Positions 53,361-63,427 are shown, numbered from the stretch's first letter. The stretch: DNA of 64,000 nucleotides from Phycisphaera sp. (GCA_020639255.1 JACKGZ010000004.1:324459-388458), one strand, 5' to 3'. Notes: generated by a model from the letters alone, not told the origin. Numbers and translations: made by a program.

Positions 53361-56300
53361 TCAGCCCATCGCGGGCCCGCTCTGCGCTCTGAGTTCGGCG
53401 GGCTGACGCCCGAGCAGAGCCGCAAGGCCCCTGGACATGTCGATGACGAGTCCGAACATGAGGGGCACAAGCAGCAGCGTGAAGACGGTCGAGACCATCA
53501 GTCCGCCGATGACGACGGAGCCGAGGCCGCGATACATCTCCGAGCCCGAGCCCGGCATCAGCACGAGCGGGAGCATACCGCCGACCGAGGTCATCGTGCT
53601 CATAAAGATCGGTCGGACGCGCGTGCGAACACTCTCGGCAATCGCCTCGGCCGGCGACATCGGATCGATCGGCGCTTCGCCTTCCTCGGCGACGCCCTTC
53701 ATGAAGTTGAGCGCCTGGTGAACGAGCAGGATCGCATTATTCACAACGACTCCGACGAGGATGACAAAGCCGAGCATGGTGAGCACATCGAGCTGCTGCA
53801 CCGGCATGACGGGGTTGGCCTTCGTCGAGGCGTGCACCCAGGCGAGGCCCGCGAACCCGCCGACGACGGCGAGCGGCACGCTGAACATGATGACGAACGG
53901 GTAGACGAAGCTCTCGAAGAGCGCGCACATGAGCAGGTACACGACGACGAGCGACCAGATGAACTTGGCCATCATGAGCTGGGGCATCTCGGCGACACCG
54001 AAGATCAGGAAACCGATCACACCAAGGATCACGAGTGCGCCGAAGCCGCCGTAGCCGAAGGCGGCCTTGCCTGATCCGATCGCGCGGACGAAGCCGTAGC
54101 CGGCGACGAGGAACCCGATGGCGATGAGGCCGTAGGCGATGTAGTGGGCCGCGGATGAAGCAGCGCCGAAGCTAGCCGAGCCGTCGCCCTTGCCGAAGAG
54201 CGCGGTCTGGACCTCGTCGAGCTTGGCTGCGGTGCCTTCGAGACGCACGCGCATCGTGCGGTCGATGAGGCCGGCGTCGCGTGCGGGCCCGATGAACTGG
54301 TTCTCGATCTGTTCCATGACGTCCTGCACGGCCCGACCGGGAGGCGGAGTGATCAGCAGACGCACGGCGGCGAGTTCCTGGATGCGCATGATCGATTGCG
54401 GCGCCAGTCCGCCGCGCGCCTCGACGAGCGTGTCGAGCGGCACGACCGGACCGGCGGGCGTGGCGACCGGGATAGTGGCCATCTGCTCGAGGTAATCGAG
54501 CTGACCACCTGACGGGAGAACGACCATGTCGACCGCTTCGCCGTTGAGGATGTAATCGTCGACGAATGCGCCGTCGAAGAGACCGCGAACCGCTACACCC
54601 ACGTCGAGCGGCCGCATACCGAGTTCGCGGGCTTCACGGGTGAGCTCGACTTTGTACTCGGGCTGACCCAGGTTGTAGTTGGACGGTTCGGCGCGGACAC
54701 GGCCGTAGCCGTATTCCTCATTGCCCGCAGCCGCGTAGAAAACCGCCTGGGCGGCACGGACGACGCGATCGAGGTCGGGCCCCATGATCTCGATGTCAAC
54801 GGTGTTGCCGCCACCGACACCTCGTCCGAAGATGGACGCCTGGCTCGCACCGCCGTAGGTGTCGGGGAGCCCGTTCATGGAGTTGGTGAGGAGCTGACCG
54901 ATCGGAACGACAACGCGTTCGTTGGCGCTCACGCCGCCGCAGAACATCATGTCACCGAACGCGCCGATGAAGAAGTTCTCAACCTGCACGGGCTCGTACT
55001 CGAAACTGTGCTCGCCCATCGCGACGGGGATGGGCTTCAGCGTCGACGGATCGCTGACACCAACGAGGTAGGGCTTGACGTTCGCCTCGATGCGCTCGGC
55101 GAAGTCGACCTTCTCCTCGAGGCTCAGACCGGGCGGGATGAGCAGACCGCCGAACACGAGGTTGCGGTTGCCGGCTGGCAGATAGTCCATCGGCGGGATG
55201 AGCAGCTTGGCGGCGACGAGGCTCGCGACGGTCATGACGATGATGATCGCCGGACGGAAGGTCCAGCCCATGACGCCCTTGTTCAGCGTGCGGACGAGAT
55301 TCGCGCCGAGCTCGTTGACTTTCGAGAACAGATCACTCAAGCCGAAGAGATGCTCGGACACGAGGCGAATCTTGCTCGGGTTCTTGGGCCTCGGACGCAG
55401 CCAGCGCGAGCACGCTGCGGGGATGACCGTCATCGATACAACAAGCGAGAGCGTCACCGAGGCAACGATTGCGATAGAGATGTCGCGGAAGAGCTGCCCC
55501 GCTTCTTCTTCGATCGTCAGCACGGGCACGAACACGGCCGCGGTTGTGAGTGTCGAGGCAAGCACCGCGCCCCAGACTTCGCGTCCGCCCTCATACGCGG
55601 CTTTCATGGGCGTGAGGCCGCCCTGGTACCGACGGTAGATGTTCTCGAGCACCACGATCGCGTTGTCGACCACCATGCCCACGGCGAACGCAATGCCCGC
55701 GAGCGAGATGACGTTGAGCGTGCGCCCAAACGCGAGCAGCACGAGGAACGTGCCGATGACCGAGATTGGGATCGCCAGCGCCACGATGCCCGTCATGACG
55801 AACGAGCGGAGGAAGATGAGCAGCACGATCGCCGCGATCGCGCCGCCGAGCCAGAGGTTTGAGACGACGAGGTCGATCGACGAGTCGATGTAGGTCGTCT
55901 CGTCGTACACCTGGCGGAGGCGGAGGTGCGGGCCGACGTCGCCGGCGAGGTTGGGCAGGATCTCGGATCGAACATCGTCGAGCCGTGCGCGTACTTCTTC
56001 CATGACGTCCATGACGTTGGCGCCGGACTGACGGATGACGTTGATCGCGATGCTGGGGTATCCGAACGAGCGGACGAAGCCCCGTTGCTTGGTGTGACCG
56101 ATCTCGACGGTCGCGACGTCGCGGACGTAGACGGGCTTGCCGTCGCGGATCGCCACAACGCTCGCGAGGACTTCCTCAGGCGATTCGTACTGACCGATGA
56201 CGCGCACGCGGTAGTCGCGCTTGCTCTCACTGATCGTGCCGGCTGAGGTGTTAACGTTCTCGCGCCTGAGCGCCTGGATCAGATCGTTGATGTTGAGGCC

Positions 56301-56912
56301 GCGGAGCGCGAGCGCTTCGTTGTCGGCGAGCACGCGGACCTCGCGCTCGCGCCCGCCGAAGACGTTGACCTCCGCGACGCCATCGATGCGTTCGAGGTAG
56401 GGGCGAACCTCCTTGTCGAGCGGGTCGAACAGCGTGGTGATGTCGAAGTCCTTGTGCTGATCCTTGAACTGCGGGTCGATGTCGATGATGATCCAGGCGA
56501 TCGCGTTCTCGGCGGCGCCGTCGGCGGCCTTGATCGTGGGTTCCGTTACCTCGTCGGGGTAGTCGGCGACCTGACGCAGCGCGTCCGAAACTTCCTGCAG
56601 CGCCCGCGTGATGTCGGAGCCGAGGTAGAACTCGAGCACGATGCTCGAAGTACCCTCGGAGGTGGTCGAACGCATCGTCTTCAGGTTCGAGATGTTTTTG
56701 AGCTGCTCTTCCTGCTCCTTGGTGATCTCGTCGACGATCTCTTCGGGCGAGCGCCCGGGCCATGCGGTATCGACGGTGATCTGCGGGTAGTCGATCGAGG
56801 GTGTGAGCTGGATGGGGATCGCCGTCAGGCTGATGAGCCCGAACATGACGAGCAGGAGCGCCGCGACGGTGATGCCGACGGGCCGCGATGTGGAGAGTCC
56901 GACGATGTTCAT
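53361..56912 (-). CDS. RND efflux pump, inner-membrane permease
   Basis: 1183 residues, longer than the usual ~1040. The start RPVGITVAALLLVMFGLISL, porter domains (SIDYPQITVDTAWPGRSPEE, GGREREVRVLADN), helix 4 region (AGIAFAVGMVVDNAIVVLENI, with Asp for proton transfer) and LGFVILVGVVVNNAILLVHQ in the second half are typical of AcrB/HAE1-type pumps. An inserted hydrophobic stretch near residues 920-975 (ASSAAHYIAYGLIAIGFLVA, YGGFGALVILGVIGFLIFGV) accounts for much of the extra length and may add two helices. It starts 3 bases after the adaptor ends. No TolC-like gene is adjacent. Confidence 0.93.
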   Translation of the reverse strand: MNIVGLSTSRPVGITVAALLLVMFGLISLTAIPIQLTPSIDYPQITVDTAWPGRSPEEIVDEITKEQEEQLKNISNLKTMRSTTSEGTSSIVLEFYLGSDITRALQEVSDALRQVADYPDEVTEPTIKAADGAAENAIAWIIIDIDPQFKDQHKDFDITTLFDPLDKEVRPYLERIDGVAEVNVFGGREREVRVLADNEALALRGLNINDLIQALRRENVNTSAGTISESKRDYRVRVIGQYESPEEVLASVVAIRDGKPVYVRDVATVEIGHTKQRGFVRSFGYPSIAINVIRQSGANVMDVMEEVRARLDDVRSEILPNLAGDVGPHLRLRQVYDETTYIDSSIDLVVSNLWLGGAIAAIVLLIFLRSFVMTGIVALAIPISVIGTFLVLLAFGRTLNVISLAGIAFAVGMVVDNAIVVLENIYRRYQGGLTPMKAAYEGGREVWGAVLASTLTTAAVFVPVLTIEEEAGQLFRDISIAIVASVTLSLVVSMTVIPAACSRWLRPRPKNPSKIRLVSEHLFGLSDLFSKVNELGANLVRTLNKGVMGWTFRPAIIIVMTVASLVAAKLLIPPMDYLPAGNRNLVFGGLLIPPGLSLEEKVDFAERIEANVKPYLVGVSDPSTLKPIPVAMGEHSFEYEPVQVENFFIGAFGDMMFCGGVSANERVVVPIGQLLTNSMNGLPDTYGGASQASIFGRGVGGGNTVDIEIMGPDLDRVVRAAQAVFYAAAGNEEYGYGRVRAEPSNYNLGQPEYKVELTREARELGMRPLDVGVAVRGLFDGAFVDDYILNGEAVDMVVLPSGGQLDYLEQMATIPVATPAGPVVPLDTLVEARGGLAPQSIMRIQELAAVRLLITPPPGRAVQDVMEQIENQFIGPARDAGLIDRTMRVRLEGTAAKLDEVQTALFGKGDGSASFGAASSAAHYIAYGLIAIGFLVAGYGFVRAIGSGKAAFGYGGFGALVILGVIGFLIFGVAEMPQLMMAKFIWSLVVVYLLMCALFESFVYPFVIMFSVPLAVVGGFAGLAWVHASTKANPVMPVQQLDVLTMLGFVILVGVVVNNAILLVHQALNFMKGVAEEGEAPIDPMSPAEAIAESVRTRVRPIFMSTMTSVGGMLPLVLMPGSGSEMYRGLGSVVIGGLMVSTVFTLLLVPLMFGLVIDMSRGLAALLGRQPAELRAQSGPAMG

Positions 56913-56915
56913 GGG

Positions 56916-58091
56916 TTAGCTCCCCTGCTCTTGCTCGGCGGGCTGGGCCTGCGGCTGCGCGCGGTTCTCACGAGCGGTGGCGCTGACGTCGATGATCGGC
57001 TGCGTCGGGAACATGCGCTCGTTGCCCTCGACGATGAGCCTTGCGCCGGGGTAGAGCCCGCCCGGCATGACCGCGACACGGTCGCCGATCGCGAACTGAC
57101 GCGTGATCCGCACGGGCACGGCGATCTCCTTGAAGGGCGAGTCGGGCTGCTGCTCGTTGGGCACAGCCATGTACACGAACTCGCCCGCGTCGTCGCGCAG
57201 GATCGCGTCCTTGGAGATCGTGAGCATGTCTTCCTTGGCGCCGGTCGGGATCATGGCCGTCACGCTCATGCCCGGCTGGAGAATGGTGCGCTCGTTGGGT
57301 ACCGCGATACGGACCGGGAAGAGCCGGCTCATCGGGTCGACCGCGGGGACGATCTGCGTGATGGTGCCACTGAGCTCACCGGAAAGGGCCGGGATCTGCA
57401 CGCTGACCGCGTCGCCCACGCTCGACATGCGCTCGACGACGCTCTCGGGCACATCGACCCAGGCCTCGATCGAGTCGACGGCGTAGAGCTCGCACACAAC
57501 ATCGCCGATGCTGAGCCACTGGCCCACGTCGGTCTGCGTTGCGATCACCTTCGCGTTGAATGGCGCGCGGATGACCATGTCCTTGAGACGCTGCTTATCG
57601 AGGGCAAGCCTCGCCTCGGAGGCGGCGACATCGGCGACCGCTCGCTGGTAGCGGGCCTGCGCCGATGCAAGATCCACGCGTGCATCCTCAAACTCCTGAC
57701 TCGATGCTGACGAACGCTCGACGAGCGACTGGATCCGATCAAAATCGAACTGGGCGCGATCGACCTCGGCCTGCTGCTCGGCGACGGAGGCGCGCAGGGC
57801 GTCGAGGTTCGCCTCGCCGCTGGCGACGGTGAGCTCGGCGAGCACGGGATCCAGTGTCGCGATGACCTGCCCCCTCTCGACCGCGTCGCCTGCGCGGACC
57901 GAGAGCGTGAGCACCTGGCCTTCTTCGCGTGCGGCGAGGCGCGATCGCTGGAGCGCGCGGAGTTCGCCCGTCACGCGACGAAGACGCTCGACGGTCTGCA
58001 TGCGGGCCTCGTCGATGACGACGTTCGCCGGCGGCTGGGCGTGCGCGAGGGCGGCCATGAGAGAAACGCAGATCAGGATGAGGCTTCGCAC
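56916..58091 (-). CDS. RND efflux periplasmic adaptor (membrane fusion protein)
   Basis: 391 residues. The signal sequence (VRSLILICVSLMAALAHAQ) starts at GTG 58091. A lipoyl-like domain (LTLSVRAGDAVERGQVIATLDP), a coiled-coil hairpin (about 90-160, with LDALRASVAEQQAEVDRAQF), a beta-barrel (MVIRAPFNAKVIATQTDVGQ) and a membrane-proximal domain (PGMSVTAMIPTGA) follow. It bridges the RND pump to an outer-membrane channel. The frame opens at 58442 only as antisense shadow of marR. GGAG lies ~9 bases before the GTG, and the start overlaps the marR end by 19 bases. Confidence 0.9.
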   Translation of the reverse strand: MRSLILICVSLMAALAHAQPPANVVIDEARMQTVERLRRVTGELRALQRSRLAAREEGQVLTLSVRAGDAVERGQVIATLDPVLAELTVASGEANLDALRASVAEQQAEVDRAQFDFDRIQSLVERSSASSQEFEDARVDLASAQARYQRAVADVAASEARLALDKQRLKDMVIRAPFNAKVIATQTDVGQWLSIGDVVCELYAVDSIEAWVDVPESVVERMSSVGDAVSVQIPALSGELSGTITQIVPAVDPMSRLFPVRIAVPNERTILQPGMSVTAMIPTGAKEDMLTISKDAILRDDAGEFVYMAVPNEQQPDSPFKEIAVPVRITRQFAIGDRVAVMPGGLYPGARLIVEGNERMFPTQPIIDVSATARENRAQPQAQPAEQEQGS

Positions 58092-58579
58092 GTTGCTTGC
58101 TCCGAACCGCCGGCGTTCTGGTCGGCGGCCATGTTGTCGATCAGCTGCTGAAGGTCGCGGCCGATGCGGTCGATGTCGTCCTGCGTCAGGCCCGCCAGCA
58201 GCCGACCCTCCACACGTGAGGCGATGGTGTCGGTCCGGGAGAGGGTCTCGCGGCCCTCGTCCGTCAGCCTTACATAAACCGATCTTCCGCTCCCCGGTTT
58301 CGAATGTCGAGTGACGAGCCCCTGTGTTTCCATCAGCGCGACCATCCGGCTGACAGCCTGGGTGCTTAGCATCGACCGCTCGCTCAGGCTGCCGATCGTG
58401 GGCTCGCCTTCCTCGGCGCCGATCGCGCAGAGCAGGAGCCACTTCGAGGTCGTCAGCCCGATCTCATGCGCCACGCAATCGCACTCGCGCATCAGCATGT
58501 GGAAGAGCACGTAGATCTGCCGACCGAGGCACGCTTCGCGCCCCGAGCAGGACTGGTCATGGTTTGAAGGCGAACCCAC
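58073..58579 (-). CDS. MarR family transcriptional regulator
   Basis: 168 residues. Winged helix: SKWLLLCAIGAEEGEPTIGSL, recognition helix region SMLSTQAVSRMVALMETQGLV, and wing KPGSGRSVYVRLTDEGRE. Helical dimer regions lie at both ends. Cysteines in the N-terminal part (CSGREACLGR, MRECDCVAHE) could sense oxidants or metals; this is speculative. It is the first gene of the operon with the adaptor and pump and probably represses it. The start is GTG 58579, 6 bases after a -10 element. Confidence 0.9.
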   Translation of the reverse strand: MGSPSNHDQSCSGREACLGRQIYVLFHMLMRECDCVAHEIGLTTSKWLLLCAIGAEEGEPTIGSLSERSMLSTQAVSRMVALMETQGLVTRHSKPGSGRSVYVRLTDEGRETLSRTDTIASRVEGRLLAGLTQDDIDRIGRDLQQLIDNMAADQNAGGSEQATCEASS

Positions 58580-58585
58580 GAGCGA

Positions 58586-58613
58586 ACCGTAGACCCGAAC
58601 CGGAATAAGTCAA
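58586..58613 (-). promoter_or_regulatory. Promoter of the marR-RND operon
   Basis: Minus strand TTGACT (58613-58608), a 16-base spacer and TACGGT (58591-58586), which ends 6 bases before the GTG start. This is one of the few leaderless-type starts here with an obvious -35. Confidence 0.6.
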
Positions 58614-58621
58614 CAGGTTGA
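58610..58621. promoter_or_regulatory. Candidate MarR operator
   Basis: TCAAC-AG-GTTGA, a perfect inverted repeat with a 2-base centre, overlaps the -35 of the operon promoter. MarR proteins often autorepress from such sites. Confidence 0.4.
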
Positions 58622-58720
58622 ATCGCATCTTCACGGCATCGCAGCACACCGGCTCGGGTCCGGTACCATCCGCCAAGCGGCCCATCACGGGCCGCGGTAG
58701 CCCAGACACAAGGGATCGAC

Positions 58721-61700
58721 ATGATGGATTTGCCCAGCTGTAGTCATCTGACCGCCGCCCTCCTTGCGCTCGCCGCGGGCGGATGCTCTTCGCCCACGCT
58801 GACGCACGCGCCAGCCGAGACCTCGACGAGCATCACCAACGTGCAGCGGGCGATGCCTTATCAGCCGACCGGCGGGCCACTGGACGCACTCCAGCCCAAG
58901 AAAGAAACCGGCGTCGACCGGTTCCTGAGCAAGTACCCCGATTCCGACGGCAGGGGCGTGGTCGTCGCCATCTTCGACACGGGCGTCGACCCTGGTGCGC
59001 CGGGCCTCCAGGTGACGAGCGACGGCCGACCCAAGATCATCGATGTGATCGACGGCACGGGCTCGGGCGATGTCGACACGTCGACCGTTGTCGAACTCAC
59101 TGAGGATGGCACGTTTGAAGGACTTTCCGGTCGCAAGCTCACGCCGAGCCCGGACTGGAACAACCCATCGGGCGAGTACCGCGTGGGCCTCAAGCCTGCC
59201 AGCGAACTCTACCCGCGTGGTCTTGACGGGCGCATGACGCGCGAGCGGCGCAAGGACTGGGACCAGGCCCAGCGCGTGCTGACGGAGAAGCTCGACCGCG
59301 AGCTCGCGGCCTTCGACAAGGCCAACCCGAAGCCCGACGAGGAGCAGTTCAAGGTCCGCGAGGACCTGGTCGCTCGCATCGACCAGCTCAAGTCGCTGCA
59401 GGACGGCTTCGACGACCCGGGCCCGATCTACGACTGCGTCGTCTTCAACGACGGCTCGACCTGGCGAGCCGCGATCGACACCGACGGCGACGGCGAGTTC
59501 GGCGACGAGAAAACGCTCACCAACTTCCGCGACGAACACGAGTTCGGCACGTTCGGTGACGTCGACCTGCTCAATTACGCGCTCAACATCTACAACGAGG
59601 GCGACGTGCTCTCGATCGTTGCCGACGCGGGCGCACACGGCACGCACGTCGCGGGCATCGTCGCGGCCAACTTCCCCGATCAGCCCGAGCTCAACGGCAT
59701 GGCGCCGGGCGCCCAGATCGTCGCCGTCAAGATCGGCGATACACGCCTGGGCTCCAGCTCCGTCGGCACGGGCACGACGCGCGGGTTCACGGCGGTTCTT
59801 GAGAATCACGTCGACGTCATCAACATGTCCTACGGCGGGGCCGACGCCTTCCCCGACACACGCTACCGCAACGGGCAGCTCGTCTCCGAGATCGTCAACA
59901 AGCACGGCGTGATCTTCGTCAGCTCGGCCGGCAACGACGGGCCGGCGTTCTCGACCGTGGGCGGGCCGGGCGGCTCGACGACGGCGCTCATCGGTGTCGG
60001 CGCGGCGATCTCACCCGAGATGATGAAAGCGCAGTACGCGCTCCGCGAAACGGAGACCGGCCTGCTCCAGTACCCGTGGTCGAGCCGGGGCCCGACGCTC
60101 GACGGCGACCTCGGTGTCGACGTCACCGCGCCGGGCGGGGCGATCTCGAGCGTGCCCAACTGGACGCTCCAGAAGAACCAGCTCATGAATGGCACCTCGA
60201 TGAGCTCGCCCAACACCGCGGGTGGCATCTCGCTGATTCTGAGCAAGCTCAAGCAGGACGGCGCCGACTACACCCCCCACTCCGTCAAGCGGGCGCTCAT
60301 GAATACCGCCGTCCTCATGCCGGGCCAATCGCGCTGGGCCCAGGGCAGCGGCATGATACAGATCGATTCCGCCTATGAGCACCTCGTGAACTACGAAGAA
60401 GGCAGCGACCGTGACGTCTTCTACACCATAACCGGCCCGGGCGGTGAGCGCGGCGTGTACCTGCGCGAGCCCTTCGAGAACAACCAAACACTCGAACAAC
60501 GCATCTCGATCAACGCCAACTTCCACGAGGACGCGTCGAGCCGGAAAAAGGTCGACTTCGAGGTGCGTCTAGCGCTCTCGGCGAGCGAGCCCTGGGTACA
60601 GGTGACGGACTTTGCCAACCTCGCCGCCGGCGGCGAGACGACGGACATCCGCGTCGACCCGACGGGACTCGGCGAGGGCTCGCATTTCGCCGAGATCCTG
60701 GCGACCGATGCCGACCACCCGGAGCGCGGCCCGATCGCCCGCTACCCGATCACCGTCATCAAGGGCATGGCGATGAACGCGGACAACGATTTCACATGGC
60801 GCAAGCGTGTGGAGTCGAAGCCGGGCGATCTGAATAAGTGGTTCTTCGAGGTGCCCGAGGGCGCCTCGTGGATGGACGTCATCATCCGCAGGCTCGACAA
60901 GGACACCTCACGGCTGCTCGTCGTGCAGGCGCTTGAGCTGCTCGATGACCGCGCGAACAACACGCACAAGTTCTCCAACTGGGTGCGCTTCGACGACTCG
61001 GACGAGGAGCGGTACTCGCTCCGCCTCGACGGCGGGCGCACGGTCGAACTGGCTGCGGCCCAGAACTGGTCGAGCCTCGGCTCGGGCGAGTTCGAGTTCG
61101 AGGTCCGCTTCCGGGGCCTGCGCCCGGAGCCCTCGCAGCTTTTCATCGAGGGCGGGACGCTTGAAAATCGTTTCGATATCCGCTCGCCGCTACGCGACAT
61201 GGTCGCGAGCCCGTCGGGTTCGCTGACGCACCTGCGCCGTTCGTACAACCCGAAGGATTGGACAATTCGCGCACTCGATGCCGTGCGCGATCGCCTGAGC
61301 GATGATCGCCAGATGCACGAGATTGTCGTCGAGTACGAGGTGAGCGTGCCGAAGGATCTGGAAGCGAACATCAACCCGTCGATCTCGCTCGCGCCGCACG
61401 CGTGGGAGGTGTACGAGTCGTTCCTCTGGACGATCACCACCAAGGACGGCGAGCTGATCGAAGCCAACGCGGGCGAGGACGTGGATGTCGACCTCGACGA
61501 GGGCGAGTACACGCTCAAGCTGCACGTGCGTCATGATGACCCGGGCGAACTCGAGCGTCTCAAGGATGCGCCGCTGATCGTGTCGTTCAAACTGCCGAGC
61601 GCCGTCAAGCTCGCGTTCGCATCGACGCCCGACGCGGCGCTCGCGGGCCGGGGCAACTTCGGCTCGCCCGAGATCGAGGCGGGCGGCTCGGTGCCCTGCT

Positions 61701-62581
61701 ACGTCGCCACGCCCAAGACCAAGGGCCTGCCCGACTTCGTCAAGGCGGGCGATCTGCTCACTGGCTCGTTCACGCTTGGCGGCGACACCGAGCTCTCGGG
61801 CAGCTCCTCGCGCCCGGGCGGCTGGCCCGTGGCGATGACCGTCATCGAGAAGCCGGGCGACAAGCCCGAGGTCGAGGCCGCCAAGGGTGAAGATGACGAA
61901 GAAGAGCCAGCGGCACTCGACCAGCTCCGCGAGGACATCCGCGATCTCAAGGTCGAGCGCCTCGCCGACCTGATGACCGAGGACGACGCCGAGGCGTTCG
62001 ACGCGATCGCCAACGAGGTGCTCGCGGAGGAGCCGAACTTCCTGCCGGTGCTCGTCAAGCAGATGGAGCGAGCGGTGAAGCTCGAACGCGACGCCGACGT
62101 TGTGCTCGCCTCGGCGCAGGCGGTGCTGGACCAGATCGATCAGGACAGGGTCGCCGCGTACTTCGGCAAGAACCACGACAAGGACAGCGATAGCTTTGAC
62201 GAGGACCTCGCCGAGGACATGAAGGAGCAGAAGGACGCCGTCATCGCAGCCTACGCGCAGATCGCCGAGACGCTCGGCGACGAAGCGACCGCTGATGACG
62301 CCGACTCGATCAAGGCCTTCGAGGACGCGATCGACGACCTCGCCGTGTGGACCTCGGTCGACGGCGATGACTACTTCGAGCTGCGTCTGAAACGCGAGAT
62401 GCTGCACGAACGCCTCGGCAAGGCGCTGGCGATGCTCTCGGACAAACTCGGTGACGAACCCGAGAAGGATCTCTACGAGCAAAGGATCGAGCTGCTCGAA
62501 ACGCTCGGCTGGGACGAGTGGGCCAGCCACGAGCGGGCGATGATGCTCGTCCGGTATCCGAAGCAGACCTCGATCTTCTGA
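58721..62581 (+). CDS. Exported tripeptidyl-peptidase-II-like subtilase (S8)
   Basis: 1286 residues. A signal peptide with a likely lipobox (LLALAAGGC, Cys22) comes first. The catalytic triad is Asp86 (AIFDTGVDPGA), His306 (GAHGTHVAGI) and Ser493 (NGTSMSSPNTAGG), with the oxyanion Asn405 (SSAGNDGP). About 220 residues separate Asp and His; this long insertion is the hallmark of tripeptidyl peptidase II. The C-terminal ~750 residues match TPP II in layout: beta-rich domains, then charged helices from about 1045. TPP II removes tripeptides from peptide ends. Here it would act outside the cytoplasm, unlike the eukaryotic enzyme. AAGGGATC precedes two consecutive ATGs. Confidence 0.9.
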   Translation: MMDLPSCSHLTAALLALAAGGCSSPTLTHAPAETSTSITNVQRAMPYQPTGGPLDALQPKKETGVDRFLSKYPDSDGRGVVVAIFDTGVDPGAPGLQVTSDGRPKIIDVIDGTGSGDVDTSTVVELTEDGTFEGLSGRKLTPSPDWNNPSGEYRVGLKPASELYPRGLDGRMTRERRKDWDQAQRVLTEKLDRELAAFDKANPKPDEEQFKVREDLVARIDQLKSLQDGFDDPGPIYDCVVFNDGSTWRAAIDTDGDGEFGDEKTLTNFRDEHEFGTFGDVDLLNYALNIYNEGDVLSIVADAGAHGTHVAGIVAANFPDQPELNGMAPGAQIVAVKIGDTRLGSSSVGTGTTRGFTAVLENHVDVINMSYGGADAFPDTRYRNGQLVSEIVNKHGVIFVSSAGNDGPAFSTVGGPGGSTTALIGVGAAISPEMMKAQYALRETETGLLQYPWSSRGPTLDGDLGVDVTAPGGAISSVPNWTLQKNQLMNGTSMSSPNTAGGISLILSKLKQDGADYTPHSVKRALMNTAVLMPGQSRWAQGSGMIQIDSAYEHLVNYEEGSDRDVFYTITGPGGERGVYLREPFENNQTLEQRISINANFHEDASSRKKVDFEVRLALSASEPWVQVTDFANLAAGGETTDIRVDPTGLGEGSHFAEILATDADHPERGPIARYPITVIKGMAMNADNDFTWRKRVESKPGDLNKWFFEVPEGASWMDVIIRRLDKDTSRLLVVQALELLDDRANNTHKFSNWVRFDDSDEERYSLRLDGGRTVELAAAQNWSSLGSGEFEFEVRFRGLRPEPSQLFIEGGTLENRFDIRSPLRDMVASPSGSLTHLRRSYNPKDWTIRALDAVRDRLSDDRQMHEIVVEYEVSVPKDLEANINPSISLAPHAWEVYESFLWTITTKDGELIEANAGEDVDVDLDEGEYTLKLHVRHDDPGELERLKDAPLIVSFKLPSAVKLAFASTPDAALAGRGNFGSPEIEAGGSVPCYVATPKTKGLPDFVKAGDLLTGSFTLGGDTELSGSSSRPGGWPVAMTVIEKPGDKPEVEAAKGEDDEEEPAALDQLREDIRDLKVERLADLMTEDDAEAFDAIANEVLAEEPNFLPVLVKQMERAVKLERDADVVLASAQAVLDQIDQDRVAAYFGKNHDKDSDSFDEDLAEDMKEQKDAVIAAYAQIAETLGDEATADDADSIKAFEDAIDDLAVWTSVDGDDYFELRLKREMLHERLGKALAMLSDKLGDEPEKDLYEQRIELLETLGWDEWASHERAMMLVRYPKQTSIF

Positions 62582-62604
62582 TCGAAGGCGCGAACATACA
62601 AACA

Positions 62605-62640
62605 GAACGGCCCGGCTGATGCGACTCAGCCGGGCCGTTC
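62605..62640. terminator. Bidirectional terminator after the subtilase
   Basis: A perfect 15-base stem (62605-62619 with 62626-62640, GAACGGCCCGGCTGA) and a 6-base loop, followed on the plus side by TCATTC. It separates the subtilase from the convergent DUF481 genes. Confidence 0.85.
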
Positions 62641-62659
62641 TCATTCATGATCTTGTCGA

Positions 62660-63427
62660 TCAGTACGACCAGGTCAGCATGACGAAGTAGTCGACGTCGC
62701 TCTTGTTTGTCGGGGATTCGGCGCTCGAGTCGTAGCGGTGCTCGAGGCCGGCGCGGAGCGACATGTTGACCTCGGGGTCAACGAGAACCTCCCAGACGAG
62801 GCGCTCGCGGGTCCGGTAGTCGCTGATATCTTCCAGGCTCGGGTAGATATCCACTTCGCCGAGGATCTTCTGACGCTCGGTCAACTGGTGCGAAGCGTTC
62901 GCGGAGATGATCGCCTCGGCCCGCCAGTCATCGTCCATGCCGCCGAATTCGCGCACGGCACCGATACCGACCTTGCCTGTCACGTTCGTCTTCTCGTTGT
63001 CGACGAAGACATAGCCCGGACCGGCGAAGATCGACAGCCGCTCGTCCCAGTCTTGGAAGTTGTCAGCCTCAAGCTGGCCGCGGGCGAAGAGGAACCACTT
63101 GGAATCCTCGAGTTTGAAATCGTTCTCGGCGAGGAACTGCCCCTTGTTCTCGCTCTCCTCGCCATCGTCCTTGGCGTATGAGTAGGTGCCGAGAAACCGG
63201 CTCAGGTTCTTGTCGGTCTCGCGGGTGCCGTCGACTTCGCCGCGGAGATTGACCCGCTCGGTGTTCCCGCTCGAGCCGTAGAGCCCGAAGGCGATGTTGC
63301 CGGTCCACTCAGAAAAGAGCCCGGTCTCTGCCTCGACAGGCAGCGGTGTTTCTTCTTCGCCATCCTGGGCTTGCACCAGGCCGCAGACCGCCAAGCCCGC
63401 GACAAACGCACACATCTTTCTGGACAT
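62660..63427 (-). CDS. DUF481 outer-membrane beta-barrel protein
   Basis: 255 residues. Signal peptide MSRKMCAFVAGLAVCGLVQAQ, then the DUF481 pattern: GLYGSSGNTERVNLRGEVDG, LFARGQLEADNFQDWDERLS and a final MLTWSY with alternating residues of a beta-barrel ending in an aromatic. Function is unknown; E. coli YdiY is a member. The ATG at 63427 has GGGAG about 7 bases upstream. It follows a paralog whose 3' end lies 54 bases upstream, so the two are probably an operon. Confidence 0.85.
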   Translation of the reverse strand: MSRKMCAFVAGLAVCGLVQAQDGEEETPLPVEAETGLFSEWTGNIAFGLYGSSGNTERVNLRGEVDGTRETDKNLSRFLGTYSYAKDDGEESENKGQFLAENDFKLEDSKWFLFARGQLEADNFQDWDERLSIFAGPGYVFVDNEKTNVTGKVGIGAVREFGGMDDDWRAEAIISANASHQLTERQKILGEVDIYPSLEDISDYRTRERLVWEVLVDPEVNMSLRAGLEHRYDSSAESPTNKSDVDYFVMLTWSY

